Assembly (NCBI RefSeq): GCF_900103645.1
Contig: NZ_FNHP01000009.1
Location: 83,168 to 147,167, forward strand
Length of the DNA stretch: 64,000 nt
Direction of reading: 5' to 3'
Origin: Oryzisolibacter propanilivorax
Lineage (GTDB): Bacteria > Pseudomonadota > Gammaproteobacteria > Burkholderiales > Burkholderiaceae_C
In this document: positions 46,789 through 55,256 of the stretch, in pieces
How positions within the stretch are numbered: position 1 is the first letter of the stretch
Layout of the letters: each line of letters starts with the position of its first letter
Notes under the pieces: generated by a model
Database searches by the model: none
Told to the model about the DNA's origin: nothing
Seen by the model: only the letters and a program-made list of their open reading frames with translations
Made by a program: the position numbers and the translations under genes

Positions 46789-48786
46789 ATGAGCCAGCGC
46801 GCTTCATCGGATGGGGATGACGGTTTCCGCCCACGGCCCGGCAAGCCCAAGCAGCGTGGCGACACCTTCATTGCGAAGGTGCTGCGCCAGACCAGCAAGG
46901 CGGCTGGCGCCACGGGTCGCCGGCGCGGTGCGGGTGGCAAAACCAGCGGCAAGGTCCCCGGCTCGCGCCTGGGGCGCGGCCACGTGGCGGCACGCTTCAC
47001 CGGCCAGTCGCTGACCGCCCAGTCACGCCGGGCCACGGTGAAGGTGCGGCTGGTGTACCTGCAACAGGCCAGCGGCCGGTCCACCGTCCAGCACCTGCGC
47101 TACATCGAGCGCGAAGGCGTGGACCGCCAGGGCGGGCCGGGCCACGCCTACGGGCCTGCTACCGATGCGGCGGACACCGCTGCCTTCGAGGAAGGCGGCC
47201 GGGGCGACCGCCACCAGTTCCGCTTCATCGTCTCGCCCGAGGACGCGGAGCAGCTCGAAGACCTGCGCACCTACACCCGCCACCTGATGGCCCGCATTGA
47301 GGCCGACCTGGGCACCCGGCTGGACTGGGTGGCGGTGGACCACTGGAACACCGACAACCCGCACACCCACGTCGTGCTGCGCGGCACGGACGACACCGGC
47401 AAGGACCTCATCATCTCGCAGGCCTACATCACGCGCGGCGTGCGCGAGCGGGCGATGGAGCTGGCGACCGAATGGCTGGGGCCGCGCACCGAGCTGGAGA
47501 TCCAGCGCACCCTGGCCCGCGAGGTGGAGCAGGAGCGCTGGACCAGCCTGGACCGCACCCTACAGCGCGAGGCCGTCGATGGCCTGGTGCGCACCGACCG
47601 CTTCAGCGCCCCTGCGTTGCAAGGCCAGCGCCTGCTGCTGGTCGGGCGCTTGCAGCGGCTGCAGCGCATGGGCCTGGCCACCGAAACCCAGCCCGGCACC
47701 TGGGCCGTGCATGCCGAGGCCGAACCCACGCTGCGAGCCATGGGCGAGCGCGGCGACATCATCCGCACCCTGCAGCGGGCCATGGGCGGCAAGCAGCGCG
47801 AGCTGGCCGTGTTCCAGCCCGGCCAGGAGAGCCGTGGAAGCGGCCACGCCATCATCGGCCGCGTGGCCGGCAAGGGGCTGGCAGATGATCTGTACGACCG
47901 GGGCTATCTCGTCGTCGATGGTATGGACGGCAAGGCGCATTACGTGGCCCTGCCGCCCAGGACCGAACTGGCGCAGTACCCGGTGGGTGCGGTGGTCGAG
48001 GTCAGGGGCTCCGCCGAGGTGCGCGCGGCAGACAGGAACATCGCTGCGCTCGCAAGCAATGGCCTGTACCGCACCGACTACCACCTGGCGATGGCGCGGG
48101 GGCAGGCAGAGGCCGGGCGCGACCCCCAGGAGGTCGTTGCCAGCCACGCCCGCCGACTCGAAGCCCTGCGTCGTGCCGGCATCGTGGAGCGCGTGGCCGA
48201 GGGGCTGTGGAAGGTGCCGGCCGACTTGCCCGAACGCGGGCGCCAATACGATGCGCAGCGCCAGGGCGGCGTGGCCGTGGAGTTGAAATCGCACCAGCCC
48301 ATCGAGAGGCAGGCCCGGGTGATCGGGGCCACCTGGCTCGACCAGCAGTTGATCGGCGGTGGGCAGGGCCTGGGCGACATGGGCTTTGGCAGAGAGGTCA
48401 AGGGCGCGCTGCAGCAGCGCGCCGACTTCCTGGCCGAACAGGGGCTGGCCGAGCGGCGCGGCCAGCGGGTGATCCTGGCGCGCAACCTGCTGGCAACCCT
48501 GCGCAGCCGGGAACTGGCGCAGGCCTCGAAGGACATTGCCGCCGAAACGGGCCTGGAGCATCGGCCCGCAGCCGACGGCCAGCGCGTGGCTGGCATCTAC
48601 CGGCGCAGCGTGCTGCTCGCCAGTGGGCGCTTCGCCATGCTCGATGACGGCAAGGGCTTCAGCCTGGTGCCGTGGAGGCCCGTCATCGAGCAGCGGCTGG
48701 GCCAGCAACTTGCCGCCACGGTACGCGGCGGCGGCGTTTCCTGGGAGCTGGGCAGGCAGCGCAGCCCGTCTATTGGCTGGTTATGA
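46789..48786 (+). CDS. rlxS: DUF3363-type relaxase (TraI/RlxS)
   Basis: 665 aa. Nicks oriT and leads the strand into the recipient. The basic N terminus is followed by the relaxase domain: Tyr residues in VRLVYLQQASGRS and RYIER (about 87-110), FRFIVSPEDAEQL, and the metal-binding HTH (His192, His194) in NTDNPHTHVVLRG. The C-terminal half is DUF3363 (GDIIRTLQRAMGG; FAMLDDGKGFSLVPWRPVIE). Start ATG 46789; an in-frame start at 46744 is less likely. Convergent with the araC cargo gene, 30 bp away. Confidence 0.92.
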   Translation: MSQRASSDGDDGFRPRPGKPKQRGDTFIAKVLRQTSKAAGATGRRRGAGGKTSGKVPGSRLGRGHVAARFTGQSLTAQSRRATVKVRLVYLQQASGRSTVQHLRYIEREGVDRQGGPGHAYGPATDAADTAAFEEGGRGDRHQFRFIVSPEDAEQLEDLRTYTRHLMARIEADLGTRLDWVAVDHWNTDNPHTHVVLRGTDDTGKDLIISQAYITRGVRERAMELATEWLGPRTELEIQRTLAREVEQERWTSLDRTLQREAVDGLVRTDRFSAPALQGQRLLLVGRLQRLQRMGLATETQPGTWAVHAEAEPTLRAMGERGDIIRTLQRAMGGKQRELAVFQPGQESRGSGHAIIGRVAGKGLADDLYDRGYLVVDGMDGKAHYVALPPRTELAQYPVGAVVEVRGSAEVRAADRNIAALASNGLYRTDYHLAMARGQAEAGRDPQEVVASHARRLEALRRAGIVERVAEGLWKVPADLPERGRQYDAQRQGGVAVELKSHQPIERQARVIGATWLDQQLIGGGQGLGDMGFGREVKGALQQRADFLAEQGLAERRGQRVILARNLLATLRSRELAQASKDIAAETGLEHRPAADGQRVAGIYRRSVLLASGRFAMLDDGKGFSLVPWRPVIEQRLGQQLAATVRGGGVSWELGRQRSPSIGWL

Positions 48787-48816
48787 ACGGCTGTGCAACC
48801 TACAGGCGCTGACGAC

Positions 48817-49794
48817 CTATCCGTCACGACCGGGATCTCGTGTCGATCCAGATGATCCTGACGTGCAAAGCCTGACTTCGCTAGGCAGTATGGCGAATTG
48901 CCTGCGAAAAGCCTCAGCAAAGTGACTCATGTTGGTATAGCCCAACTCAGCAGCCACGACGCTGACAGAAACTTGTCCCTGTAACAGCCGCAGCCGGGCA
49001 GCGTTCATGCGCTCCACCTGGAACAGCCCGTGAGGGCTGTTGCCAAACAAGCGGCGAAATCCACGGGTCAACGAAGGCTCGCTCATGCTCGCTACCCGAG
49101 CCAGTTCGGCGAGTGCCGGCGCCTGACTAAGATCAGACAAAAGCCGGTCGCGTGCCCGCATGAGCCTTCTATCGCTCGCCTTGCTTGAGTCTGGCTCAGT
49201 GTCTGAGCCCCGCGACTCCAGGAACAGACCAATCAGGGACATCGCCTGCCCCTGGAACCACAGCGAATGACGCAAGGATGCATGGGATGCGTCCATCTCT
49301 GCCAACATCCGGTTGAGCCACTGTGCCGTGGCCAACAACTCTCCACCGCGGTGCCAGGAAGCGTATCCGCCCCTGGCGAGCAGGTTGCGCAGCTCGCTGT
49401 CTGGCTGGCCCATCCACGTCAGGAACACATCGGGGCGCACCATCACCGACAGGTTTTCCAGCGCACCTTGCTGCCGGTAGATCCCACGTCGTCCTGGGCT
49501 GTAGCTGATGCGCCCGGCTTTGTCCTCGATCCTGTGATGCACGCCGTCCTCGAACAGGCAGTCCGCTTGTCCTGCAAGATTGCAGTTAAAGCTAAAACTG
49601 ATGCGCTCGCTGTCGTCGTACAGCGGAAGTTCTACGGGTTGCTCGAAATGTCCAGCCCAACGGACGATCTCCACACCATCCTGTAGCGGCAGCTTGCAGA
49701 CTTTGCCGCAACGCCCCTGACCCAACGCCATCTCCGGCACGTTGGTGACAAGTTGCGAAACCAGAATGTCTGATGTGCCTATGGCGCTGGACAT
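48817..49794 (-). CDS. AraC-family regulator of the siderophore-uptake cargo (PchR/YbtA-like)
   Basis: 325 aa. The C-terminal AraC domain (about 215-310) has two HTHs: LAELARVASMSEPSLTRGFR and SVSVVAAELGYTNMSHFAEA. The N-terminal ligand domain is of the PchR kind. PchR/YbtA regulators sense a ferric siderophore and activate its receptor gene. It is divergent from a TonB receptor; two 12-bp-class repeats 21 bp apart and a Fur-like site lie between them. It begins the cargo inserted behind the relaxase. Confidence 0.87.
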   Translation of the reverse strand: MSSAIGTSDILVSQLVTNVPEMALGQGRCGKVCKLPLQDGVEIVRWAGHFEQPVELPLYDDSERISFSFNCNLAGQADCLFEDGVHHRIEDKAGRISYSPGRRGIYRQQGALENLSVMVRPDVFLTWMGQPDSELRNLLARGGYASWHRGGELLATAQWLNRMLAEMDASHASLRHSLWFQGQAMSLIGLFLESRGSDTEPDSSKASDRRLMRARDRLLSDLSQAPALAELARVASMSEPSLTRGFRRLFGNSPHGLFQVERMNAARLRLLQGQVSVSVVAAELGYTNMSHFAEAFRRQFAILPSEVRLCTSGSSGSTRDPGRDG

Positions 49795-49803
49795 GGGAAT
49801 AAA

Positions 49804-49863
49804 TGATCGGATGGGGGTATTGATTGATCGGTTCGGGATGGCTAACGCGAATAAGAATCGTTA
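49804..49863 (+). promoter_or_regulatory. AraC-type direct repeats and Fur-like box before the TonB receptor
   Basis: TGATCGG-A-T-G-GG at 49804 and TGATCGG-T-T-C-GG at 49825 are direct repeats 21 bp apart (two helical turns), as preferred by AraC proteins. AATAAGAATCGTTA (49850-49863) resembles half to two thirds of a Fur box (AATGAGAAT-CATTA type). Together they would give induction by siderophore and repression by iron. Confidence 0.45.
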
Positions 49864-50029
49864 CTGTATGCCATATCTAGATGTAACTCCACTTCTTCGC
49901 CGGCACGACGGCGTTTTCCCTGATCGAAATGGGCGGAGTCACGTTAAGTACGCCCGTCGTCGCATCTGAATTCAGCTCTTGAAATCCCTTGCTGCGGCGA
50001 TCCCAGAGATCCTCACCGAAGGAAACCTC

Positions 50030-52207
50030 ATGCCGCTCAAAGCCGAATCGCTTGCTTTCCCGCCCACCACAACTCAACTGCCAAACGCATTCCGCCCCAT
50101 CATACTGTGCAGTTTGTTGGCGCTCTCCCACGGCCTCCATGCAGCGCCGAATGACGAGGCCAGGGCTGCCGGGGACACGTCGTCGGCCAAAGAAGACACA
50201 GTACAACTGGCTCCCGTTGTCATAAGTGGACGGAAATCTGATCTCGACGAGCCCAAGACACAACCCTATGGAACCACGACGGTCAGTGCCGAAGACCTGA
50301 CCACGCAGCGGCTGGAAAGCGTCGAGCAGGTGCTGCGCGCTACTCCGGGTGTCAGTGTCAATTCATCGAGCGGCATTGTGGACAACAACGTCTACATCCG
50401 TGGCGTCGGTTCGCTCTACCAGAGCAGCAGCGACGACCTGAGTTTCGGCTTGTCCATAGACGGTGTGCAGGTGCCCTCCCGATATCTGTCGCTGGGCACA
50501 CTCGATGCGCAGGGCATCAGCATCCTCAAAGGCCCCCAAGGCACGCGCACTTCCGCCAGTGGCGCCGCCGGCTTGATCGATGTACGAACCCAGCGGCCAA
50601 CCTCGCGACTGGATGGCTACGTGCGCGCCGAAATCGGGCAGGACGGTAAGAATCTTGAGGAGGCCGCGATCAGCGGCCCTTTGACGGACAAGTTCAGCGG
50701 CCGCATCGCGATCCGGCACGCGGGCGAAGACCTCTGGGTGAAGAACAGCCAGACCGGCGGCCCGGCCAGCAAGCCGGACGATCTGGCCTTCCGCGCCAGC
50801 CTCCTGGGAGAAATCACCCCGCGCACCTTCATTGAACTGAACGCATCGCAGCAGCGCATCAAGGAGTCGCCCAACCTGCTGGTACTGCGCCCTTATGGCG
50901 GTTCACCACAGATCGACCTGCCTGCTGATGTCTATCGCGTCAACGACCAGAAGCTGGGCCTGTATTCGCTGCGTGTGAGCCATGACACCGATGCCAGCAG
51001 CCTCAGTGCGACAACCGGCTACACGACGACGGATTTCACCCGGGTGCTGGCCTACGACCAGAGCCTCTACCAGGCACTGTACGGCGTGCCGGGCTCCTAC
51101 TGGCAGACCTATCAGGGCAGCGAGCACGTCTTCAGCCAGGATCTGCGCTGGGCCTCGCTCCAGGGAGCGCCAGTGGCCTGGAACCTTGGCGCGTACTTCT
51201 CGAACGGAAAGCGGTCGAACAACACGCTGAATCAGGCGCCGGCCAGGGGGAACATGTACGCCCGCGACTACGCCACCCGCCGATACGCGGTCTACGGCAA
51301 CGTGACCTATCCGCTGACCGACGTGCTCAAGCTCGACACGGGCCTGCGCCACGACTGGTCGCGGCGGACCTACGATGCGCTCTACAACGGTTGGGGCGGG
51401 CCATCGATCGACCAGCGCCGCCTGGACGACGACTACACCACCGGACGCATCGGCCTGAGTTATGACTGGACGCAGCAGACCATGGTGTATGCGTCCTTGT
51501 CTCGTGGCCACAATCCGGCCTCGTTCCAGGATTTCGCCGGGCAGGTGGCCGACAGTGCGCCGTACAAGGCCGCCAAGGTCGATGCGCTGGAACTGGGGGT
51601 CAAATCGGCCACGGACGATCAACGCTTCGAGTTCAACGCGGCGGTGTTCTACAACAACGTCAAGGACAACCAGACGCTGGTCTACGACAGCGCGACCTAC
51701 GTGAGCAACGTGGTCAATCTCGACACCCGCAGCAAGGGCGTCGAAGTCGGTGGCAAGTGGCGTGTGGACAGCAGCCTGAGCCTTACAGCTGGCCTGGCCT
51801 ACACGGATGCGACGATAGCCAGCGCACTCAACACCTCGGTCGGCCGCATCGACAGTGGCAACCGCATGCCGGACGTGGCCAAATGGTCGGCGGCGCTGGG
51901 CGCGCAGTACCGCAAGTCGCTGCCGGGTTTCCTGGGCCTGTCCTCACCGGTCCTGAACGCCCAGGCGAACTATGTCTACATGGGACGCCGGGCAGCGGAC
52001 CCGCAGAATCATTTCGACCTTGGCAGCTACGGCAAGCTGGATGTGCGCATCGGGATTCAGCAAGGGCGCGGTGAGTTTTACCTCTGGGCCGACAACGTGC
52101 TGGACAAGCAATACGACCTGTACGGCTACTGGGCCTCACCCACGGCCACCTATGGCGCGCCCTCGCGCGGGCGCATCGTCGGCGTCGGTTTCCGTTACCA
52201 ACTGTGA
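50030..52207 (+). CDS. TonB-dependent siderophore receptor
   Basis: 725 aa outer-membrane receptor. A long signal peptide (hydrophobic core FRPIILCSLLALSHGLHA), a TonB-box-like LAPVVISGRK and a plug domain (about 85-200; TTQRLESVEQVLRATPGVSV, GPQGTRTSASGAAGLIDV) precede the barrel, which ends in the usual aromatic-containing strand (IVGVGFRYQL). No biosynthesis genes are nearby, so it probably takes up a siderophore made by others. ATG 50030 has AAGGA before it; an in-frame TTG at 49979 is rejected. Overlaps the MFS gene. Confidence 0.93.
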   Translation: MPLKAESLAFPPTTTQLPNAFRPIILCSLLALSHGLHAAPNDEARAAGDTSSAKEDTVQLAPVVISGRKSDLDEPKTQPYGTTTVSAEDLTTQRLESVEQVLRATPGVSVNSSSGIVDNNVYIRGVGSLYQSSSDDLSFGLSIDGVQVPSRYLSLGTLDAQGISILKGPQGTRTSASGAAGLIDVRTQRPTSRLDGYVRAEIGQDGKNLEEAAISGPLTDKFSGRIAIRHAGEDLWVKNSQTGGPASKPDDLAFRASLLGEITPRTFIELNASQQRIKESPNLLVLRPYGGSPQIDLPADVYRVNDQKLGLYSLRVSHDTDASSLSATTGYTTTDFTRVLAYDQSLYQALYGVPGSYWQTYQGSEHVFSQDLRWASLQGAPVAWNLGAYFSNGKRSNNTLNQAPARGNMYARDYATRRYAVYGNVTYPLTDVLKLDTGLRHDWSRRTYDALYNGWGGPSIDQRRLDDDYTTGRIGLSYDWTQQTMVYASLSRGHNPASFQDFAGQVADSAPYKAAKVDALELGVKSATDDQRFEFNAAVFYNNVKDNQTLVYDSATYVSNVVNLDTRSKGVEVGGKWRVDSSLSLTAGLAYTDATIASALNTSVGRIDSGNRMPDVAKWSAALGAQYRKSLPGFLGLSSPVLNAQANYVYMGRRAADPQNHFDLGSYGKLDVRIGIQQGRGEFYLWADNVLDKQYDLYGYWASPTATYGAPSRGRIVGVGFRYQL

Positions 52208-53466
52208 TGGCGAACGGCATCGTGACAGCAGCACCGATGACAACCGCGCCAACCGGCATCGCCAAAGCGACCTGGTGGCTGCTGGCCAGCCTCTACACCA
52301 CGCAGTCGGTGGCGCTGATGTTCTTCATGGGCGCCTTCGTCGCCATCCTGCTGGAACAAGGCGCATCGATGGAGCGGGTCAGTCTGGTCTATGCGGTGGG
52401 CATGGTCTGGCCCTTCAAGTTGCTGTGGGCGCCCTTCATCGACCGCTTCCGCCTGGGCTGGCTCGGCCACTACCGTGGCTGGTTGATCCTGATGCAGTCC
52501 GGCCTGGTCATCACACTGGTCGCCCTGGCCGGACTGGACGTGGTCCGGGATTTCGAGGCCATCTATGCAGGGTGCCTGCTGATCGCCTTGCTCTCTGCCA
52601 CGCAGGATATCGCGGTCGATGGCCTGGCCTGCCGTGTGCTGCCCCCCGCCCGGCGCGGCCTTGGCAACGGGCTGCAGATCGCAGGCGGGCTGATGGGCAA
52701 CCTGGTCGGCGCCGGCGCGGTGCTCGTTGCCTACCGGTACGTGGGCTGGCACGGCAGCATGATGATCCTGGCGGCGGTCACCGCCGTATCGCTCGTGCAG
52801 TTGGTCTTTTACCGCGAGCCCCGCTGGCCTGCCGTGCAGGCCCGGACGCGGGACTTCGTGCTGCGCCTGTGGACCTTCTGGCGCCAGCCTGGCTGGCCGC
52901 GCTGGCTGCTGCTGGTGCTGTTCTACACGGTCAGCAGCAGCCTGGCCTATGCCCTGGTGATACCGTTGCTGATGGCGCGCGGCTGGTCACTGGATCGCGT
53001 GGGCTGGGTGGTCAACGTGTTCGGTTCGGTCCTCGGTTGCGCAGCGGCGATGGGGAGCGGCTGGGCACTGTACCGACTGGGGCGTCGGCGGGCGCTGGTC
53101 TGGGCGGCCGTGTTGCAGGTGCTCGGTGTGCTGGCGATCGCTCTGTTGCTGCGTGAAGAGCTGAGCGACGGCATCGCGATGGCTGCGGTCGGCGTGTACT
53201 TCCTCGGCTACAACCCGGCCGCCGTGGTACTGGCCACGCTGATGATGGACCACGTCTCGCGGGACAGCCCGGCCACCGACTACACCGTCCAGTACAGCCT
53301 GAACCAGTTCTTCGCGCTGGGCATGATTACGGCCGGCGCGGCGCTGGCGGTTCCGATGGGCTACGGCGGCGTGTTGGCATTGGCGGCGGCCGTGGCCGTG
53401 CTGGCGGCAGGGCTGGCCGGCATCTATCGCGAGCCCTTGCACATGGCGGCTGGAGGTGACGCATGA
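52207..53466 (+). CDS. MFS siderophore permease, RhtX/FptX/YbtX-like
   Basis: 419 aa with about twelve membrane segments. Motifs such as LSATQDIAVDGLACRVLPP and ADLGWHG-like GWHGSMMIL are typical of the RhtX/FptX and AmpG-related group, inner-membrane importers of hydroxamate or pyochelin-type siderophores. Start ATG overlaps the receptor stop (TGATG). Its stop overlaps the next ABC gene. Role: bring the ferric siderophore into the cytoplasm, or assist the ABC pair. Confidence 0.85.
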   Translation: MANGIVTAAPMTTAPTGIAKATWWLLASLYTTQSVALMFFMGAFVAILLEQGASMERVSLVYAVGMVWPFKLLWAPFIDRFRLGWLGHYRGWLILMQSGLVITLVALAGLDVVRDFEAIYAGCLLIALLSATQDIAVDGLACRVLPPARRGLGNGLQIAGGLMGNLVGAGAVLVAYRYVGWHGSMMILAAVTAVSLVQLVFYREPRWPAVQARTRDFVLRLWTFWRQPGWPRWLLLVLFYTVSSSLAYALVIPLLMARGWSLDRVGWVVNVFGSVLGCAAAMGSGWALYRLGRRRALVWAAVLQVLGVLAIALLLREELSDGIAMAAVGVYFLGYNPAAVVLATLMMDHVSRDSPATDYTVQYSLNQFFALGMITAGAALAVPMGYGGVLALAAAVAVLAAGLAGIYREPLHMAAGGDA

Positions 53467-55256
53467 AGGCCGCATCCCTGGCTCCCCTCACGCAGCCCCA
53501 GAGCTTCTGGGGTTTGGCGCTGCGCGGTGCTCACACGCTCGGATGGGCCTGTGCCACCGCCATCCTGTCGGCGGCTCTCAGCGTGGCACCCTTCTGGTTC
53601 CTCTATCGCATCGCCATCGAGCTGTTCGCCCCTCGACCCGATCTGAGCGAAGTGCGCCGTCTGGCCGCCTGGGCGCTGGCGCTACTGGCACTGCGCTGGG
53701 CATTGATGGCCGTCAGCCACGTTCTGGCGCACAAGGGTGCGTTCGCCGTGCAGCACCGCTTGCGGGTGGGCATGGCACGCCGCCTGAACGAGGTACCGCT
53801 GTCCTTCTTCGCCGGACGTGGCAGCGGCCACCTGCGGCGCACGTTGACCGACGACGTGAACAACCTGGAAGGCTTCCTGGCCCATATGCTGCCCGATGCC
53901 ATCGCCTCTGCCGCCGTCCCGCTGGCCGCGATGGCTTTGCTCTTCGCAGCGGACTGGCGTCTGGCGCTCGCCTCATTGCTGCCGCTGCCGCTGGCACTGG
54001 TCGCGCAGCACGTGCTGATGCGCCGAGCGGCCGGGCGCATGCGGGAGTGGAGCGAACTGCAAAAGCGCATCGCCGATCAGGTGGGTGAATACGTGCGCGG
54101 CATCACCGTGGTCAAGGCTTATGGCCGCGACGCGCGCTCCTTCGGCGAACTGTCGGGCGCGGTGCGCGGTGCCGTAGGCTGGGTCGAGGACTACGCACGT
54201 GACAGTTCAGCCGGCTGGGTGCTGTTCACCGGCCTGCTGTCGGCCAATCTGGTGATCGTCGCGCCGCTGGGTGCCTGGCTGCATGTGCAAGGGACGCTGG
54301 ATCTGCCGACCTACGTGCTCTTTCTGCTGGTGGCACCGGCCGTGCTGCTGCCGCTGCTGCGCCTGACCTTTGCCCTGGGCGAGCAGTTGCAGCGTGCCGA
54401 GTCGCTGGCGCGGATCAACGACGTGCTGGGGACCCCCGCGCTGACTCAGCCGGCACAGCCAACGATCCCCGACGGTAGGCTGGACCTGGACTTTGCCGAT
54501 GTGCGCCACCGCTACGGCAGCCGCCTGGCGCTCGATGGCGTGAGCTTGCGTGCTGAAGCCGGCTGCCTGACCGCACTGGTCGGTACCAGCGGTTCCGGCA
54601 AAAGCACGCTGGCGCGGCTGGTGGCCCGGCTGTATGAGGCCGAATCGGGGCATGTGCGAGTGGGCGGCATGGACGTGCGTGACTGGCCGCTGGATGCGCT
54701 GCTGGCGCGCATCGGCATCGTCTTCCAGGAGGTGTTCCTGTTCCATGGCTCGGTGGCCGAAAACCTCCGGCTGGCCCGTCCGGACGCCAGCGATGCCGAG
54801 TTGCAAGCCGCCGCGCGCGCGGCCCGCGCGCACGACTTCATCCAGGCCCTGCCGCTGGGCTACGACACACCGCTGGGCGAGCGCGGCGCGGGCCTCTCGG
54901 GCGGCGAGCGGCAGCGCCTGTCGATTGCCCGCGCCTTGCTCAAGGACGCGCCCATCCTGCTGCTGGACGAGGCCACCGCCAGCGTGGATGCCGAGAACGA
55001 AGCCCTGATCCAGCAGGCGCTGGACACGCTGTGCCAGGGCCGCACCGTGCTGATGATCGCCCATAGGCTGCGCACCGTGATGCATGCCGACCGCATCATC
55101 GTGCTCGACGCCGGACGTGTGGCTGGCCAAGGCCGGCACGACGAACTGCTGCGCGACTGCCCGGCCTACCAGCGCCTGTGGCGCGACCACGAGTCGGCGC
55201 GAGACTGGTCCCTGGCCGCCGACGGACGGCGTGACGCAGAAGAGGCCGCGCCATGA
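53463..55256 (+). CDS. ABC half-transporter with fused ATPase, YbtP-like
   Basis: 597 aa. The N-terminal six-helix membrane domain (about 20-310) is followed by the ATPase: Walker A GTSGSGKST at about 376-384, signature LSGGERQRLSIARALL and Walker B ILLLDEATASVD. Exporter-fold proteins of this kind (YbtP/YbtQ, IrtAB) import ferric siderophores as heterodimers; the partner is the next gene. ATGA overlaps at both ends. Confidence 0.9.
   Translation: MKAASLAPLTQPQSFWGLALRGAHTLGWACATAILSAALSVAPFWFLYRIAIELFAPRPDLSEVRRLAAWALALLALRWALMAVSHVLAHKGAFAVQHRLRVGMARRLNEVPLSFFAGRGSGHLRRTLTDDVNNLEGFLAHMLPDAIASAAVPLAAMALLFAADWRLALASLLPLPLALVAQHVLMRRAAGRMREWSELQKRIADQVGEYVRGITVVKAYGRDARSFGELSGAVRGAVGWVEDYARDSSAGWVLFTGLLSANLVIVAPLGAWLHVQGTLDLPTYVLFLLVAPAVLLPLLRLTFALGEQLQRAESLARINDVLGTPALTQPAQPTIPDGRLDLDFADVRHRYGSRLALDGVSLRAEAGCLTALVGTSGSGKSTLARLVARLYEAESGHVRVGGMDVRDWPLDALLARIGIVFQEVFLFHGSVAENLRLARPDASDAELQAAARAARAHDFIQALPLGYDTPLGERGAGLSGGERQRLSIARALLKDAPILLLDEATASVDAENEALIQQALDTLCQGRTVLMIAHRLRTVMHADRIIVLDAGRVAGQGRHDELLRDCPAYQRLWRDHESARDWSLAADGRRDAEEAAP

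Noticed and set aside
46355..46792. 145-residue open frame between traF and the relaxase gene
   Set aside because: It overlaps the end of traF, has unusual Arg/Cys-rich composition and no motif; the region is better explained as a transfer-origin or leader region.
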